Shown here: piece by piece, positions 20,700-32,563 of the stretch | Layout: every line of letters starts with the position of its first letter | How positions within the stretch are numbered: position 1 is the first letter of the stretch | Assembly (NCBI GenBank): GCA_000151295.1 | Contig: GG745351.1 | Span: 830,283-894,282, forward strand | Source of the DNA: Allomyces macrogynus ATCC 38327 | Lineage: Eukaryota; Blastocladiomycota; Blastocladiomycetes; Blastocladiales; Blastocladiaceae | DNA: 64,000 bases | Direction of reading: 5' to 3' | The notes under the pieces: model-generated | The model's database searches: none | Told to the model about the DNA's origin: nothing | Seen by the model: the letters and a program-made list of their open reading frames with translations, nothing else | Made by a program: the position numbers and the translations under genes

Positions 20700-23160
20700 A
20701 TGACCACCACGACCACGTCGCGGTCCCCGACGGCGACTGCAGCCGCGATGGCCCTGCCCGACTCGCCCTCGGACCCGACGGCGCAACTGACCGTGCAGCT
20801 TGGCCGCGCCAAGGCGCAGACGGTGCTCCTGAAAAAGGCCCTCGTGGACGAGCGCTCCAAGGCCGCTGCGCTGAAAGCAGCCGCTGCCGAACACGATACC
20901 CGCGCGCGAGCCGCTGCGGGCCAGCTCGATGCGCTCACGTTCCACAACTCGGTCCTCACCACGCGCATAGAGCAGCTGCAAAAGGAACTGGTTGCGGCCA
21001 CGGGCGCGGGAGTACCTACCTGCTCCACACACACTGCCCATGCTCCCGTGTGCTGACAGCATCGCTGCGCCCGTGTGTGTAGCGCGTCGGACGCAGTCTC
21101 GCCGGCTGGCTCAACGGCACCCCCTCCGCCACTGCGTTGAGCGATCCCGACCACGTGCGGCCCGCATCAGCGTCGCCGAGTCTCGGGCACACGGCCTCGG
21201 CGCACCGCGAACTCGAATCGACGCGCACTTTGCTCGAAACGACCGCGCAGGAACTGCAGCGCAAGATTCTCGAAAATGGTGCGGTGTGTGGTTCATATGA
21301 CCTCGTCGTGTGCGCGCCGATTGATCGAGATGCCCCTTCTCCTCCATAGAAACGCTCCAGTCGGAGCTCTACGACTTGCGGCTCGGCCGCGACCAGACCG
21401 TCGCTGACCTGCACGCCAGGGTTGCGCGCGCCGAGGCCGAGTTGCAGCAGGCCAGGGTGCGATCCTCCTCTCTCCATTTTGCGATGGGGCCATCACTGAC
21501 GGTCTTGATGTGTCCAGGAATTGGTCGGGTCGATGCAGGTCGACCGCCAGGAGCAGCAGCGGCTCCACGATGAGATTGCATCGGTGACCGACAAGATGGC
21601 CTTGTATGCCCATGCTCGCCCTTGCTCACCGCTGATTGCCCATTCACTCACGTCCTGCACCCGTGGGTAGCCTCAATTCCGCATTACGCGACAAGGATGC
21701 CGAAATCGCCGAGCAACGATCGCGGGCCGAGCAGGAAGAGGCCAAGTGGCGGGATCTCGCGAGCCATCTGCGGGTACCTAAGTGTGCTTGTTCCTTGATC
21801 CACACAAAGGGCACTGACACGAAATATGGCGCGCAGAGTGATCGAACGGTCAAGACCCTCGTCGGCGAGGCAATAGCGCAGGTGCACGGCCGGCTGCGAG
21901 CGCGTGGCGCCGACGTGCTCGCCAGCTACGCACTGGTCCTGGAAGGCGAATTGCTCGACGCGCCAGAAGACCGCATGGCGGCACTTGCGGAGGTGTGTTC
22001 GCCTTTCCTCCCCATATCTGCGATTGCTTGTTCCCTCACCCAAATCGCCTCGTCGTAGCTCCTGGACCAAGTCTCGACGCACGCAACGCTCACATCAAGC
22101 TCGGCCGGCCCCGTCTGGGTCTTTTCCGAGCAGCTCCTGACGCGGTACAGCGCGCTGTACGTTCTCCACCACCTCTACACCGTCCCGTCCGCACTCGCCC
22201 TGACCCACATCCCTTCTAGGTGCGGCGGCAACGGCAACACCAAGCCCATCGACCGCGTGCTCATGCAAATTCGCGCGCGCAAGGTGCCGCGGCTTGACGA
22301 CTGGCGCGCACTCGCCGCGCATTTCTCGGCGCACGTGCAGCTTACCATGGCCACGCAGCCGTCGATTGCGCCGCTGTGTGCGGGCGTTGTGGCCGCACTT
22401 GCCGCACTCGGGACCGAACTCGACGTTTACGCGCAACTCGTAGGCGATGACGCGGGCGACGGATTCGCACGCGCCTCGTTTCCGGCGCGCGCGCCGCGCG
22501 ACGACGTTGAGGCCGCGTGGGCGCGGCTCGTGTATGTCGCTGGATGTACGCCATCTCCACCCATTCTTTCCGCCCGGCAACCACGATCGCGCCGCTAACT
22601 CCCCGACCACCTCCACAGTCCAGCAAACGCAGCTCGCCGCATTGCAAGCCAAGCCGTCGACGCGAGACCAAGGCACGCAGCTCGCTCCCGCCGACATCCC
22701 GCACGCGCAATTCAGCATCTCCACGCAAACCCCGGCCCCGCCCACGCTCGTCGCCTCGACCACGCAATGCGACCCGCCACCCACGACCCGCGCGACGGGG
22801 ATGCAGACGGAAGGCCGCGTGCGCACATTCGATTCACGGCTGCAAAAGCTCGACGTCGATCGCGTCGCGCCCACATCCGCTCCGCCTGCGGCGGCCGCGA
22901 CGGGGGTTGCCGTCGCCGCGATTGATCGCATGTGGCGCCGGATTCAGCGCGCTGAGGCGCGCGCGAATATGGCGGAGATGAGCGCGGCCAAGAGCGAGGA
23001 GGTGGGGAGGTTGGAGGCTGCACTCGCGGAGGCCAAGGAGCGGGAAGAAGCGGTTGCGCAGCAGTATCAGGAGCAGATTGGGGTGCTGACGGATGAAGTG
23101 TGCCGGTTGCAGGAGGTTGTGGCAACAGCAGTCGCGAGTCCGGTGGAGCGCGGCGGGTAG
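20700..23160 (+). CDS. PPP1R21: PPP1R21-like coiled-coil protein (FERRY complex type)
   Basis: Exons: 20700-21011, 21083-21278, 21350-21456, 21518-21603, 21671-21773, 21837-21992, 22059-22156, 22220-22545 and 22619-23160. Exon 1 carries the KLRAQ-type block: TVLLKKALVDERSKAAALK and LDALTFHNSVLTTRIEQLQ align with animal PPP1R21 (VLKKGVVDE...SAALK; LTFRN...RVELLQDEL). Several coiled-coil exons follow, then a helical middle domain (VWVFSEQLLTRYSAL, RALAAHFSAHVQL), a disordered linker, and a last coiled coil (residues encoded at about 22930-23150). In animals PPP1R21 is a subunit of the FERRY complex, which binds Rab5 on early endosomes and carries mRNAs. Introns keep phase throughout. Intron 7 (22157-22219) is 63 nt, in frame and free of stops, but has perfect GTACGT/CTGAC/TAG signals. 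Confidence 0.75.
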
Positions 23161-23414
23161 TGGTGGCGCGACCTGGCGGGGTGAAGAGTAGAGAGAGAGG
23201 GAATGATATGGATTATTTTTGGGAACGGAGAGGGAACGCCGGCAATGACGGCCAGGATCTGTGCAGGGCCGAATGGGGAGGCGGCGATTTTCGGTTCACA
23301 AACGGGCCAGTCCGGGCATGTCCTTGGCGACCAAGCACCACATCACCAAGTTGCCCAAAGGTGGAGTCGCGTTCTGTCATAGCGCTCAAACACCAACGAG
23401 CTCGACAACCAACC

Positions 23415-25368
23415 ATGGGCAACAACATCTCCGTCGTGACGGACCCTGCCGTCGCGGCACTATCTCTTCACCAACATGCCGTCGCGCTGGCGCCCGCCGC
23501 GCTTCATCAAGGAATCGGCAAATCCAACGTTGCACGCACTATCACCACATCGATTGCGGCCTTAACCGTTCTTTGGACTGTTAAGGACCTTATTCATGAT
23601 GCGCGGCAAGCGCGTTGGATCCGGCGCCAGGGCGTGCCCGAACAGTCGCTCCGTAGGCGGCGGTGGTGGCTGTTTGGCCTGCACCGGTACTTGCTCGGCC
23701 ATATGCTCGAAACCAAACCAGCGTTCGTCGGTGACCGCCGTGGACCCGAGCTCATGCCACTCCTGCATGGGGAGGAGGGGATTGACGGGTGGGACCGGCC
23801 GGGGGTCGAGCCGCTCATTTTCCTGAGTCGGTTCGTCCTGGTACGCTCGCTGCAGTCATGTTGGGCGGGTTTGAGACGATATCACTTGACGCGAAGTGCT
23901 TGAACATGTAGGGCGCGCCCAAGATTATTGTTGCCGACCCGAAGGCTTTGCACACGGTTTTCTCAGCCAACTCGTACCGGTTCGTCAAGACGCCAATTGG
24001 CGTCCGGCTCGTGGGGATGGCTACGGGCGACGCGGGCCTCGTCGTGGTCCAGGTATGGATCCACTCGATTCGCGGACGACTTGTTGTAACAGTCCCGCTC
24101 ACCCGCTTGTTTCTCCACCGGTAGGGCGAGGTGCACAAGCGGCACCGGCGCATCATCAACCCGCTCTTCTCCATGAAGATGCTTAAACCGCTCGTCCCCG
24201 CCATGCTCACGTCACTCGACGAGTTTTACGCGCTCGCCGACCAGTCCACCTCCACATCGGCCCCATTGCCGTTCCACGATCTCAGCAGTGACTTGACGCT
24301 GAACGTGATCGGCCGCACCGCCATGAACTACGACCTCGACGCGCTCAGTCCACAGGGCTCGCGCGTCTCGCGCGCCTACCGCAAGGCTGTTGACGCGCTC
24401 AAGATCAGCATGTGGCTCATGCTGACCCTGCAATTCCCCAACACGTTTGGCCGGATCCCGTCGCGCAAAATGGCCAATTTCTGGCGCGAGATGGGAGTTG
24501 TGGACGAGGCTATCAAGGACATGCTGCGCAATGCCGCCATGGACCCGGACGGGCCGACACTGATTCATGAATTGTTGCGGCAGAACGCGGGCAATGCGTT
24601 GTCGGAGCACGAGCTGATGTGCGAGATTCGCACGTTCTTGGCCGCGGGGCACGAGACTACGTCGTCAACGCTCGCAAGCTGTGTGCTGCTGCTCGCGCAG
24701 TACCCGGAGATTCAGCAGGAGTTGTTGGAGGAGTTGGAAACAGTCGACGACTTGACGGATTATGACATGCTGAGCAAACTGCCGCGGCTCAACGCCATCA
24801 TCAACGAGACGTCGCGTTTGTTCCCGGCCGTTTTTATTACATTCCGCGACGTGGGTGAGGGCGGTGCGACGATCCCAACGACGGCGCTTGGGCCGTTGGA
24901 GTTGCCCAAAGGGTTCCGTATAGAAGTCCCGATTGTACGTTGCTCACGTTCGCTACGGTTCATGTTCATTCTCGTTATTCTGGCGCCGTCTTCCAACCTC
25001 GCCACCGTCTCATGTAGCGCGGCATCCACTGCGACCCGCACATTTGGGGCCCCGACGCGCTGACCTGGAACCCGTGGCGATGGGACTCGATCGACCTCGT
25101 GCACGGGCTCACTGAATTGCCCGCGCAGCGCGTCGTCGACGGCCGGCGCCAAATTGGCCAGTATGATTTCATGCCGTTCCTGGCCGGCCCGCGCGCGTGC
25201 ATCGGTCGCCAGTTTGCGGTCATGGAACTGCGCTTGTTTGTCGCGGGGATCGTCAAGCGGTACAAGCTCTCGACCGACGTGCCGATTGGCGGCGAGGAGT
25301 TGCAGTGCGCGATCACGATGCGCATGACCAACGCATGGGTGCGGTTTGAGCGGCGGGATACACCGTGA
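23415..25368 (+). CDS. Cytochrome P450, copy A (intact)
   Basis: Exons 23415-23840, 23912-24052, 24125-24934 and 25018-25368 give 575 residues. The protein starts MGNNISVV, matching the myristoylation pattern M-G-x-x-x-S, and has a hydrophobic anchor at about 46-64 (TSIAALTVLWTVKDLI). Helix C region is GEVHKRHRRIINPLF. The I-helix oxygen-activation motif is AGHETTS, the K-helix ExxR is ETSR within INETSRL, and the haem loop is FLAGPRACIG with Cys as thiolate ligand. All catalytic marks are present, so this should be a microsomal-type, CPR-dependent monooxygenase; the substrate is unknown. It is the only undamaged member of a five-copy family in the window; introns are at identical positions in the other copies. 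Family number not assigned. Confidence 0.93.
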
Positions 25369-26534
25369 TGCGCGGCGGTGCGGGCTGTATCAGGGAGAAC
25401 AATAGATTTTTGGTTTTCTTGTGCGGCGATGTGCAAGTCCAGAGGTCTGATCCGATCGGCGCGCGTGGTGGACGGAGGGCTGGACGATGGGCAGGGGGAA
25501 GGTCACGTCGGTCATTCCCTTCACGCAAACGGTCAAGGACTATTGACCGGCTCTGGTGTTGGAAAGCAGCAATGTTTGTGTTTGTGAATTTTATATTTTG
25601 TTTTTTTGCATCGGCGGGCTGCTGGGTTCACAGACATGTGTGACAGTTCACTTCGTGATCAAATAGCGAACCCAGCGAAACATCGTTGGCTTGCCAATCG
25701 AGCCAACAGAAGGATTATATTGAGAACTTGTGCAACCTTGCTATAGAAGCGGCCGCACGAGCATGGGCGGGCGCTTGGAATGGACTAGTTGACGGGTACG
25801 CGCACTCGTCTCGATCAGATCGATGTGGATACAATACAGAACGCTCAGGCAACGGAAACAATTAGTAGAGAAGGTGCATTGAGCACCAAACGTTTCTTAA
25901 TTCATGTTCTTATTATTGTGACCAGGTGAATATGGTCCACCAGATAAAGGGCCGATCGCGCGGACACAGGGAGTACGATCTGCAAGCGACGCGCATCCAG
26001 TCGGTTTTTGATCTCGTGTTTGCTCTGTCCAATGAATCCTGCCGCCCACGCCTGTCGCGACCAGCAGCGACGCCGCTTCGCATGCCACAAGCAGGTCCTT
26101 CGGGTGATGCAGGATGATGCTCACCCATGATCATCCGTGCTCATCCCGTTGCGTGCAGAACGAGTCCTGGTTGTCGGGGTGGGCCAGCAGGTGGGCGAGG
26201 CACACAACAGCAGAAAACAGGCAAGATCAGGCAAACAGAAGCATGACAAGGGTTTTTGAAGGGCGCGCTTGTTTTTCCGGCGCGGACCCGCCGGATATCT
26301 GAGATGTGGGCAAAGCTGGATCGTCGGAAGGTCTCCTTGCAGAATTTTGAGATCTAGGGCCAACGCCAGCAGTGCTCCTCCGTTTCAACAAGCGAGACAA
26401 CGACTGCGCTCATTTGGACCGAGTAAGTTGGCGCCCTGTCCTGGCCCGACGATCGCCAACAACCATTCCTCTCTTCCCTCCTCGCTCGAGCTTTCAACTG
26501 CGTTCCGCACTCACGACTCTCGATAATCACGACA
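25369..26534. other. Spacer between P450 copies A and B
   Basis: About 1.2 kb, less GC-rich than the genes, with T-rich and A-rich stretches at 25570-25620 and 25840-25920. No open frame with protein character, no transposon ends and no P450 homology were recognised. Confidence 0.5.
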
Positions 26535-28505
26535 ATGGGCGGCAACAGTTTCTCGGTCGTCCACGACTCGACTGTCGCCAAGCTCCAGGTGCTGCAAGAC
26601 CAGGCCAGTGCGCTTGTCTCGGCATTCCCAAAGATCTCTTCTACTGTCGTGACCAAAGATGCTGTGATCGATCTCCGGACTGTGTCAAAAGTCGCCGCCG
26701 GGTCGCTCGTCGCGTGAGTTTTCCTGCAGGCATTCAAGGAGGCCATGGCGAATCGACGCCTCGCTCGGAATTTGCGTGCACTGGGTATTCCAGAGCAGAA
26801 ATTGCGGTCGCGGTGGTGGATGCTGGGCATGCAGCGGTACCTGGTCGGTCATGCGCTCGAGTCATCGCCGCACTTGTTTTCTGAGGAGCGCGGTTTGCAG
26901 CAGTTGCCGCTGTTGCATGGCGAGGAAGTGGAAGGTTGGGACCGGGTCGATGCGCCAATGGTGTACTTGTGGCGCCTGTTCTTGGTACTTCTGCGCAATC
27001 ATCGTCGGAACTTCATTCACAACCATCGGCCACTGACGAAAGTCGCTCTCGAATCCACAGGGCATCCCGGTACTCAGCTTGGTCGACCCGAAGGCTCTGC
27101 ACACCATTTTCGCGCTCATATCGTACTCGTTTGTCAAGCCGAAGAACCCTGTCAAGTTTGTGAGTAGCATCACGGGCGACATGGGCCTGATCATGGTCGA
27201 GGCTCGACGACACGAAGCTTGGTCTGTTCTTACATTCGCTTGGACTAACTTCACCTCCACTCAAATTTAGGGCGACGTGCACAAGCGACACCGCCGCATT
27301 GCCAACCCGCTTTTCGCCGCGAAAACACTGAAAAAGCTCGTCCCGGTCATTCTTGCGTCGCTTGACCAGCTTTGCGCGCTTGTCGATAAGCAGCCGGAAT
27401 CAACGTCGCACCCATTTCACCAACTGAGCAACCGATTGACGCTCAATGTACTTGGACACACGGCCATGGACTACACGTTCGACGCGTTCAATGGCGGGTC
27501 GTGCGTGACTTCCGCGTACAAGGACATGATGCTTGGTGTCGAGTTGACGCCGTGGACGCTGCTCACGGTACAGTTTCCGAGCACTTTTGGCAAGATCCCG
27601 ACGCCAACGCGGCGCCGGTTCCAGACCGGCTTCAATATTATCGAGTCGGTCGTCAAGGACGTGCTGCAGAACGCGGCCAAGAGCCCGGACGGGTACACGC
27701 TGTTTCACGAACTGTTGCGGCAAAACGAGGGTAATGTACTTAGCGAGCACGAGCTTGTGTGCGAGGTGCGCACGTTCCTCGCGGCGGGACACGAGATGAC
27801 AGCGTCGGTGCTCGCGAGTTTGGTGCTTTTGCTTGCGCAGCACCCCGGAATCCAGCAGGAGCTGCGGGACGAGGTGGAGACGGTTGCAGCGCTCGAGGAC
27901 TATGACGCGCTCGCCAAGCTGCCGCTGCTCAACATGGTGCTCAATGAGACGCTACGTCTGTGCCCAGCGGCTGTCGTGGCATACTGCGAGGCGACCACGG
28001 ACATGACACTGCCCATGACGGCGCTTGGGGCCATTGAGATTCCCGCGGGGACGCGGATTGAGATTCCGATTGTGCGCGACTTGTCTCTGATATGGATCAT
28101 GGGCTGGCAAGAGGAACTCGAATTCAACCTTCTCCACCACTTTTGTGTAGCGCCCAATCCACCTGGACCCGTCGATTTGGGGCGACGACGCGGCCGCGTG
28201 GGACCCGCACCGGTGGGACACGATTGACCAAGTCCATGGCACGGGCGACGTATCGTCGGCGGCCAACCGCATCGTCAACGGGCGTCGGCAGATTGGGCAG
28301 TATGATTTCATTCCTTTCTTGGCCGGGCCGCGCGCGTGCATCGGGCGCCAGTTTGCGCTCATGGAGCTGCGCTTGTTTGTTGCCGGCCTCATTCGGCGGT
28401 ACGCTCACGACGGACATCAAGACCATGTAAGTGGCGAATCTCCGGTGGACCATTACCTTGGGGCCAAAGAACGTCTGGGTGCGGTTCGAGCGTCGCAGTG
28501 CGTGA
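26535..28505 (+). pseudogene. Cytochrome P450, copy B (several disabling changes)
   Basis: This follows the four-exon plan of copy A: 26535-26984, 27061-27201, 27271-28071 and about 28150-28505. A TGA at 26715-26717 interrupts exon 1 inside the membrane-anchor region, where copies A and C read through with a Trp nearby. The donor after exon 2 is GC (27202-27203) instead of GT. At the 3' end the frame shifts twice: the haem exon runs to LFVAGLIRRY, then TLTTDIKTM lies in a second frame and NVWVRFERRSA in a third. Otherwise the I-helix reads AGHEMTAS, ExxR is ETLR and the haem loop is FLAGPRACIG, all preserved. Restart at Met 26745 would skip the anchor. Probably a recently inactivated gene; sequence error alone would have to occur four times. 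Confidence 0.75.
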
Positions 28506-29768
28506 GTGCGGGCGATGAAAGTGGAGGGTGGAGGAGGTCCTGCAAAATGGAGCCGATGGATCAGTTTGAAATTATGTCTGTGCTCATGAATCGGTCTTGT
28601 GCCTAAAGTTGCTGGAGGGTCCGTGCCATCATCTGCTCTTGCTTCGCCATTTCCTGAAACATCAACACGATAATGGCGGCGGTACATGCGATGCGCCGAA
28701 GTTTGTGCGGCAGGTGCTGACTAACCACGCCAGCGCGAGCGGAGGCAGTATTGATGAGCAGGGCAAAGACAATCGTGGCAACATGACAATCACCAACCAC
28801 GACACGCGCCGCGCCAGACGACAGGATTACTGCGGCCGTGACGGACGCGACACAAAAGGTTCGTTGCAAGCGACTGCCGGCCACGTTGCCTGGGCGCTGA
28901 TGTGTATATTTAGGTCGTTCGAAGTGAGCGCCAGAGTGCTCGCCAAAACGACTTGCGGTTCCAAGTCACAAACAGAAATGAGCAGTAACATCACATGGAC
29001 GATAAAGCGCATTCTAATCCGCTTGCGGTATGGGCCCGCGTTCTTCAGCGTACAGCGACGTGCTGTTTATCAATATTGGCGGCAGAGAGACGGTTCAGTT
29101 ACAAGGCAATGCAAGACGCAACAGTTCGAAGTGATAATCGAGTCGAATGTGATTGGTCCACGCTTGAAAGCCCTTGAACGCCGCTTTTAGCACTGTCGCA
29201 GGCCGTCCATGCATGGTCGGCATCCTTCACGATTCGGGCGTGGATTCATTCAGCTTCCTCAAGAGGCTGTCGTCAGCAGCCAAGGACTGACAAGCGGCTT
29301 CAGGTCGCGGGGGGATATCGCAACATCCCTGTATGAGCGTGGGAAACCACGTTGTGGCGATCCAACCCCGTTGACGAGAGAGGACTGAGGGGAAAGTAGT
29401 TCGATGGATGTGTGGAGTTGGTCGCGGGCCTTGATGGCTTGGAGCTGCAAGTGACGGTTCAAGCATGCGAGTTCTATCACTTCGCCCGCAATGCCAACAT
29501 CCAGGCGTTCCATATGCTGTTGGTTGGTACCTGCAGCGCGGCCCGTCGGAAATGCCATACATCGCCGCCAACGCGACCCGGACCGCTCCTCATGCCGATT
29601 GCTGAGCGCTGCGGCTCTGCTGACGACCAGCCGCATTCGATATAAATCCCAACTCGCCCCGACAGACGGCAACGCTCGGCGTCGATTCGCGCGCGACCAA
29701 CACCAAGCGAGCATTGCTCGACGTCACCCTGCCTTGCAGCAAATAGCGACGACGAACCGCGACAAAAC
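28506..29768. other. Spacer between P450 copies B and C
   Basis: About 1.26 kb of AT-richer sequence. A possible TATA box (ATATAAAT, about 29640-29647) lies about 125 bases before the copy C start. No other gene was recognised. Confidence 0.5.
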
Positions 29769-31738
29769 ATGGGCAACCAAATATCCGCCGTCGCAGACCC
29801 GGCTGTGACGACTTTGCAGGCACTGCAGCATCAAGCCCTCGCCCTGACGACCCACCCCTTGGTGCAGGACGTGCTCGAGAAAATGCAGGCCAGGAAGGTC
29901 AGCTTCATCACTGCATCCGTTGCGGCTCTCATTACAGTTTGGGTCGCAAAGGAAGCTGTGCATTACGCCCTCGTTTCTCGCAAGCTGCTTCGCCAGGGTG
30001 TGCCGGGAACAGGCGCTGCACATGCGGTTTTGGTGGCTGCTCGGGATGCATCGTTACTTGCCTCCGGCCACCGCCCCTCGAAATTAAGCCGGCCCTCGCT
30101 GGCGATCGTCGTGGAGTCGAGCTTGTACCGCTCTTGCATGGAGAAGAGGGGCTCGACGGGTGGAATCGCGCAGACGGAGCGCCGTTGATTTTCTTGAGCC
30201 GATTTGTGCTGGTATGTTGCTCGCGGCATTGTTTGGGTTCTTCGAGCAAGTTCCGTGTGCCTCATCTGCTTTGGTGGGTCACGGATAGGGCCTGCCGAAA
30301 GTTACCATTGCGGACCCCAAGGCTTTGCACACGATTTTATCGGCCAACTCGTATCGATTTGTCAAGCCGGAAACGAGCAAGCGGGTCGTGGGCGTGGCAA
30401 CCGGAGACGCAAGTCTTGTCATCATCGAGGTGATTTGAGCATGCCATCCATCTAGCGCTTTCTGTTGAGATATTGGATCTCACCCCTCTTCCATTTCCAG
30501 GGCGAAATGCACAAGCGGCACCGGCGCATCATCAACCCGCTGTTCAATGCCAAAACGCTCAAGCCGCTCGTCACGCCCATGATTGCTGCGCTCGACGGGT
30601 TCTATGCGCTCGTCGACCAGTCGGCGCCCGCGTCAACGCCGCTCCCGTTTCACGAGCTGAGCAGCCAGCTGACGCTCAACGTGATTGGCCGTACGGCCAT
30701 GAACTACGATTTCAACGCGCTCACGCCGCAGGGCTCGCCCGTGTCGCGCGCGTACCACAACGCCAACCGGGCGTTCCAGCTCTCGCTGTGGTTCTTGCTC
30801 AGCCTCCAATTCCCCAACACGATCGGCCGGATCCCGACGCGCAACAAGTCGGTGCTCACCAAAGAGTTTGGCGTGATCGAGGAGGCCGTCAAGGACATGT
30901 TGCGCAACGCCGCCAAGGACCCGGACGGCACGACGCTGATTCACGAGTTGCTGAGGCAGAATGCGAACAACGCGCTGACCGAGCACGAGCTGCTGTGCGA
31001 GATTCGCACGTTCTTGGCCGCGGGCCACGAAACCACGTCGTCAACGCTCGCAAGCTGTGTGCTGCTGCTCGCGCAGTACCCGGAGATTCAGCAGGAGCTG
31101 GTCGACGAGCTGGCGACGGTCGACTTGGAGGACTATGACACGCTCAGCAAGCTGCCGCGACTCAACGCCGTCATCAACGAGACGCTGCGCCTGTTCCCCG
31201 CCGCTTTTCTCACGTTCCGCAACGTGGGCCCAGGTGGCGCAACCGTGCCGACGACGGCGTTTGGGCCGTTGGAGCTGCCCGAAGGGTTCCGCATCGAAGT
31301 TCCGATTGTATGTTCCCATCTTTGGCCATGACTCGTGTGTACCGTCACTTTTCTGACACTGTCACACACCTGCTCCACCGTCTCATGCAGCGCGGCATCC
31401 ACTGCGACCGACATATTTGGGGCGACGACGCGCTTACCTGGAACCCGCGGCGCTGGGACACGATCGACCTCGTGCACGGGCTCAACGAGGTGCCCGCGCA
31501 GCGCATCGTCAACGGCCGCCGCCAGATTGGAACCTACGACTTTTTGCCGTTCTTGGCGGGCCCGCGCGCGTGCATCGGTCGGCAATTTGCCGTCATGGAG
31601 CTGCGGCTGTTTGTCGCGGGCATCGTCAAGCTGTACAAGCTCACCACCGATGTGTCGATTGGTGGCGAGGAGCTGCACTGCGCGGTCACGTTGCGCATGA
31701 CCAACGCGTGGGTGCGGTTTACGCGGCGAGATGAGTGA
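29769..31738 (+). pseudogene. Cytochrome P450, copy C (frameshifts in exon 1)
   Basis: Exons 29769-30211, 30289-30429, 30501-31307 and 31391-31738 match copy A closely. It begins MGNQISAV. Exons 2-4 are undamaged: GEMHKRHRRIINPLF, AGHETTS, ETLR and FLAGPRACIG are all present, and the gene ends TNAWVRFTRRDE. Exon 1, however, changes frame after RQGVP (about 30003, an extra base in a G run), reading EQALHMRFWWLLGMHRYL in the second frame, and shifts again near 30075 before EIKPALAGDRRG. The exon is 443 nt where copy A has 426, so its length is not a multiple of three. Either the gene is freshly inactivated or two base-calling errors occurred; the intact remainder leaves the second option open. 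Confidence 0.65.
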
Positions 31739-31859
31739 TGTTGCAATGCAATATCTGCCGTTTGTCAATTTTGTTAGTCGCTTGCGCGCTGGGCGCCTTG
31801 ATCAATGGCCGGATCCATGCTTTTGTTTATATACTTGGTCGTCTTGTCGTTGCGATGCT

Positions 31860-32420
31860 GCAGACTGGCATGGGCAATGCAAAAATGGAAACCAGATTTC
31901 CGTCAATATGTACAAACCCGGCCATGATTGCTCTGCAGGCGCTCCATCAGCAAGCTGCTTTGCTCGTTCTGGAAACGCTGACCGACCTTGCCGAGCTCTT
32001 CCTGCCGCCATCCACACGCACGGTCGCTTCATCAATCGCGGCCGTGACAGTCGTTTGGGTCGCCAAGGAAGTGGCTCGAAACCATTGTAACTGCTTCAAC
32101 AAGGCGTCCCCGAACAGACGCTGCACACGCGGAGGTGGCGGTTGCTTGGCCTGCTTCAGTATTTGCTTGGCCTGCGCTTGAGACCAAGTCGAACCTTGAT
32201 GGTGGCTGCCACAGGCTGGAGATCGTGCTGCTCTTGCCCGCGGAGGGGGTTGACGGGTGGACAGGTACGGGCGATGCTCCGCTATTCCGCTCGCCGATCC
32301 AAAAGTTTTGCACGCGATCCTGCCAGCCAAAACGTACCATGTTCATCACAATCCCAAGATCAGCACGAATCATCGCCATGGGCGTTGGCGGTGCGAGCCT
32401 CACGATCCGCAACGACATCC
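31860..32420 (+). pseudogene. Cytochrome P450, copy D (5' stub)
   Basis: Starting near 31870 the sequence retains pieces of P450 exon 1: PAMIALQALHQQAALL, then SSIAAVTVVWVAKEVAR, then in other frames QQGVPEQTLHTRRWRLLGLL and LLPAEGVDGW. This is followed at about 32290-32420 by remains of exon 2 (DPKVLHAILPAKTYHVHHNP), without the intron seen in the other copies. Exons 3 and 4, including the I-helix, ExxR and haem loop, are absent. It begins about 120 bases after the copy C stop, so it is probably a partial tandem duplicate that has decayed. Confidence 0.75.
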
Positions 32421-32563
32421 GCATAGTCAGAGACTCGCATCTGAGCAGACTTGAAGACGAAGACCTAATGGCAACAGCGTCCCGCTCACACAGTTATCTG
32501 AGCATTTTGGTTGAAGATTCGCGCGGGTTGTTGGAGACGGAACGCGCGGGTGCTGAATCGTGA

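Noticed and set aside
26703..26720. A 16-nt intron (GTGAGT to CTGCAG) removing the TGA in P450 B
   Set aside because: It is far below workable intron size and would shift the frame away from the downstream P450 peptide.
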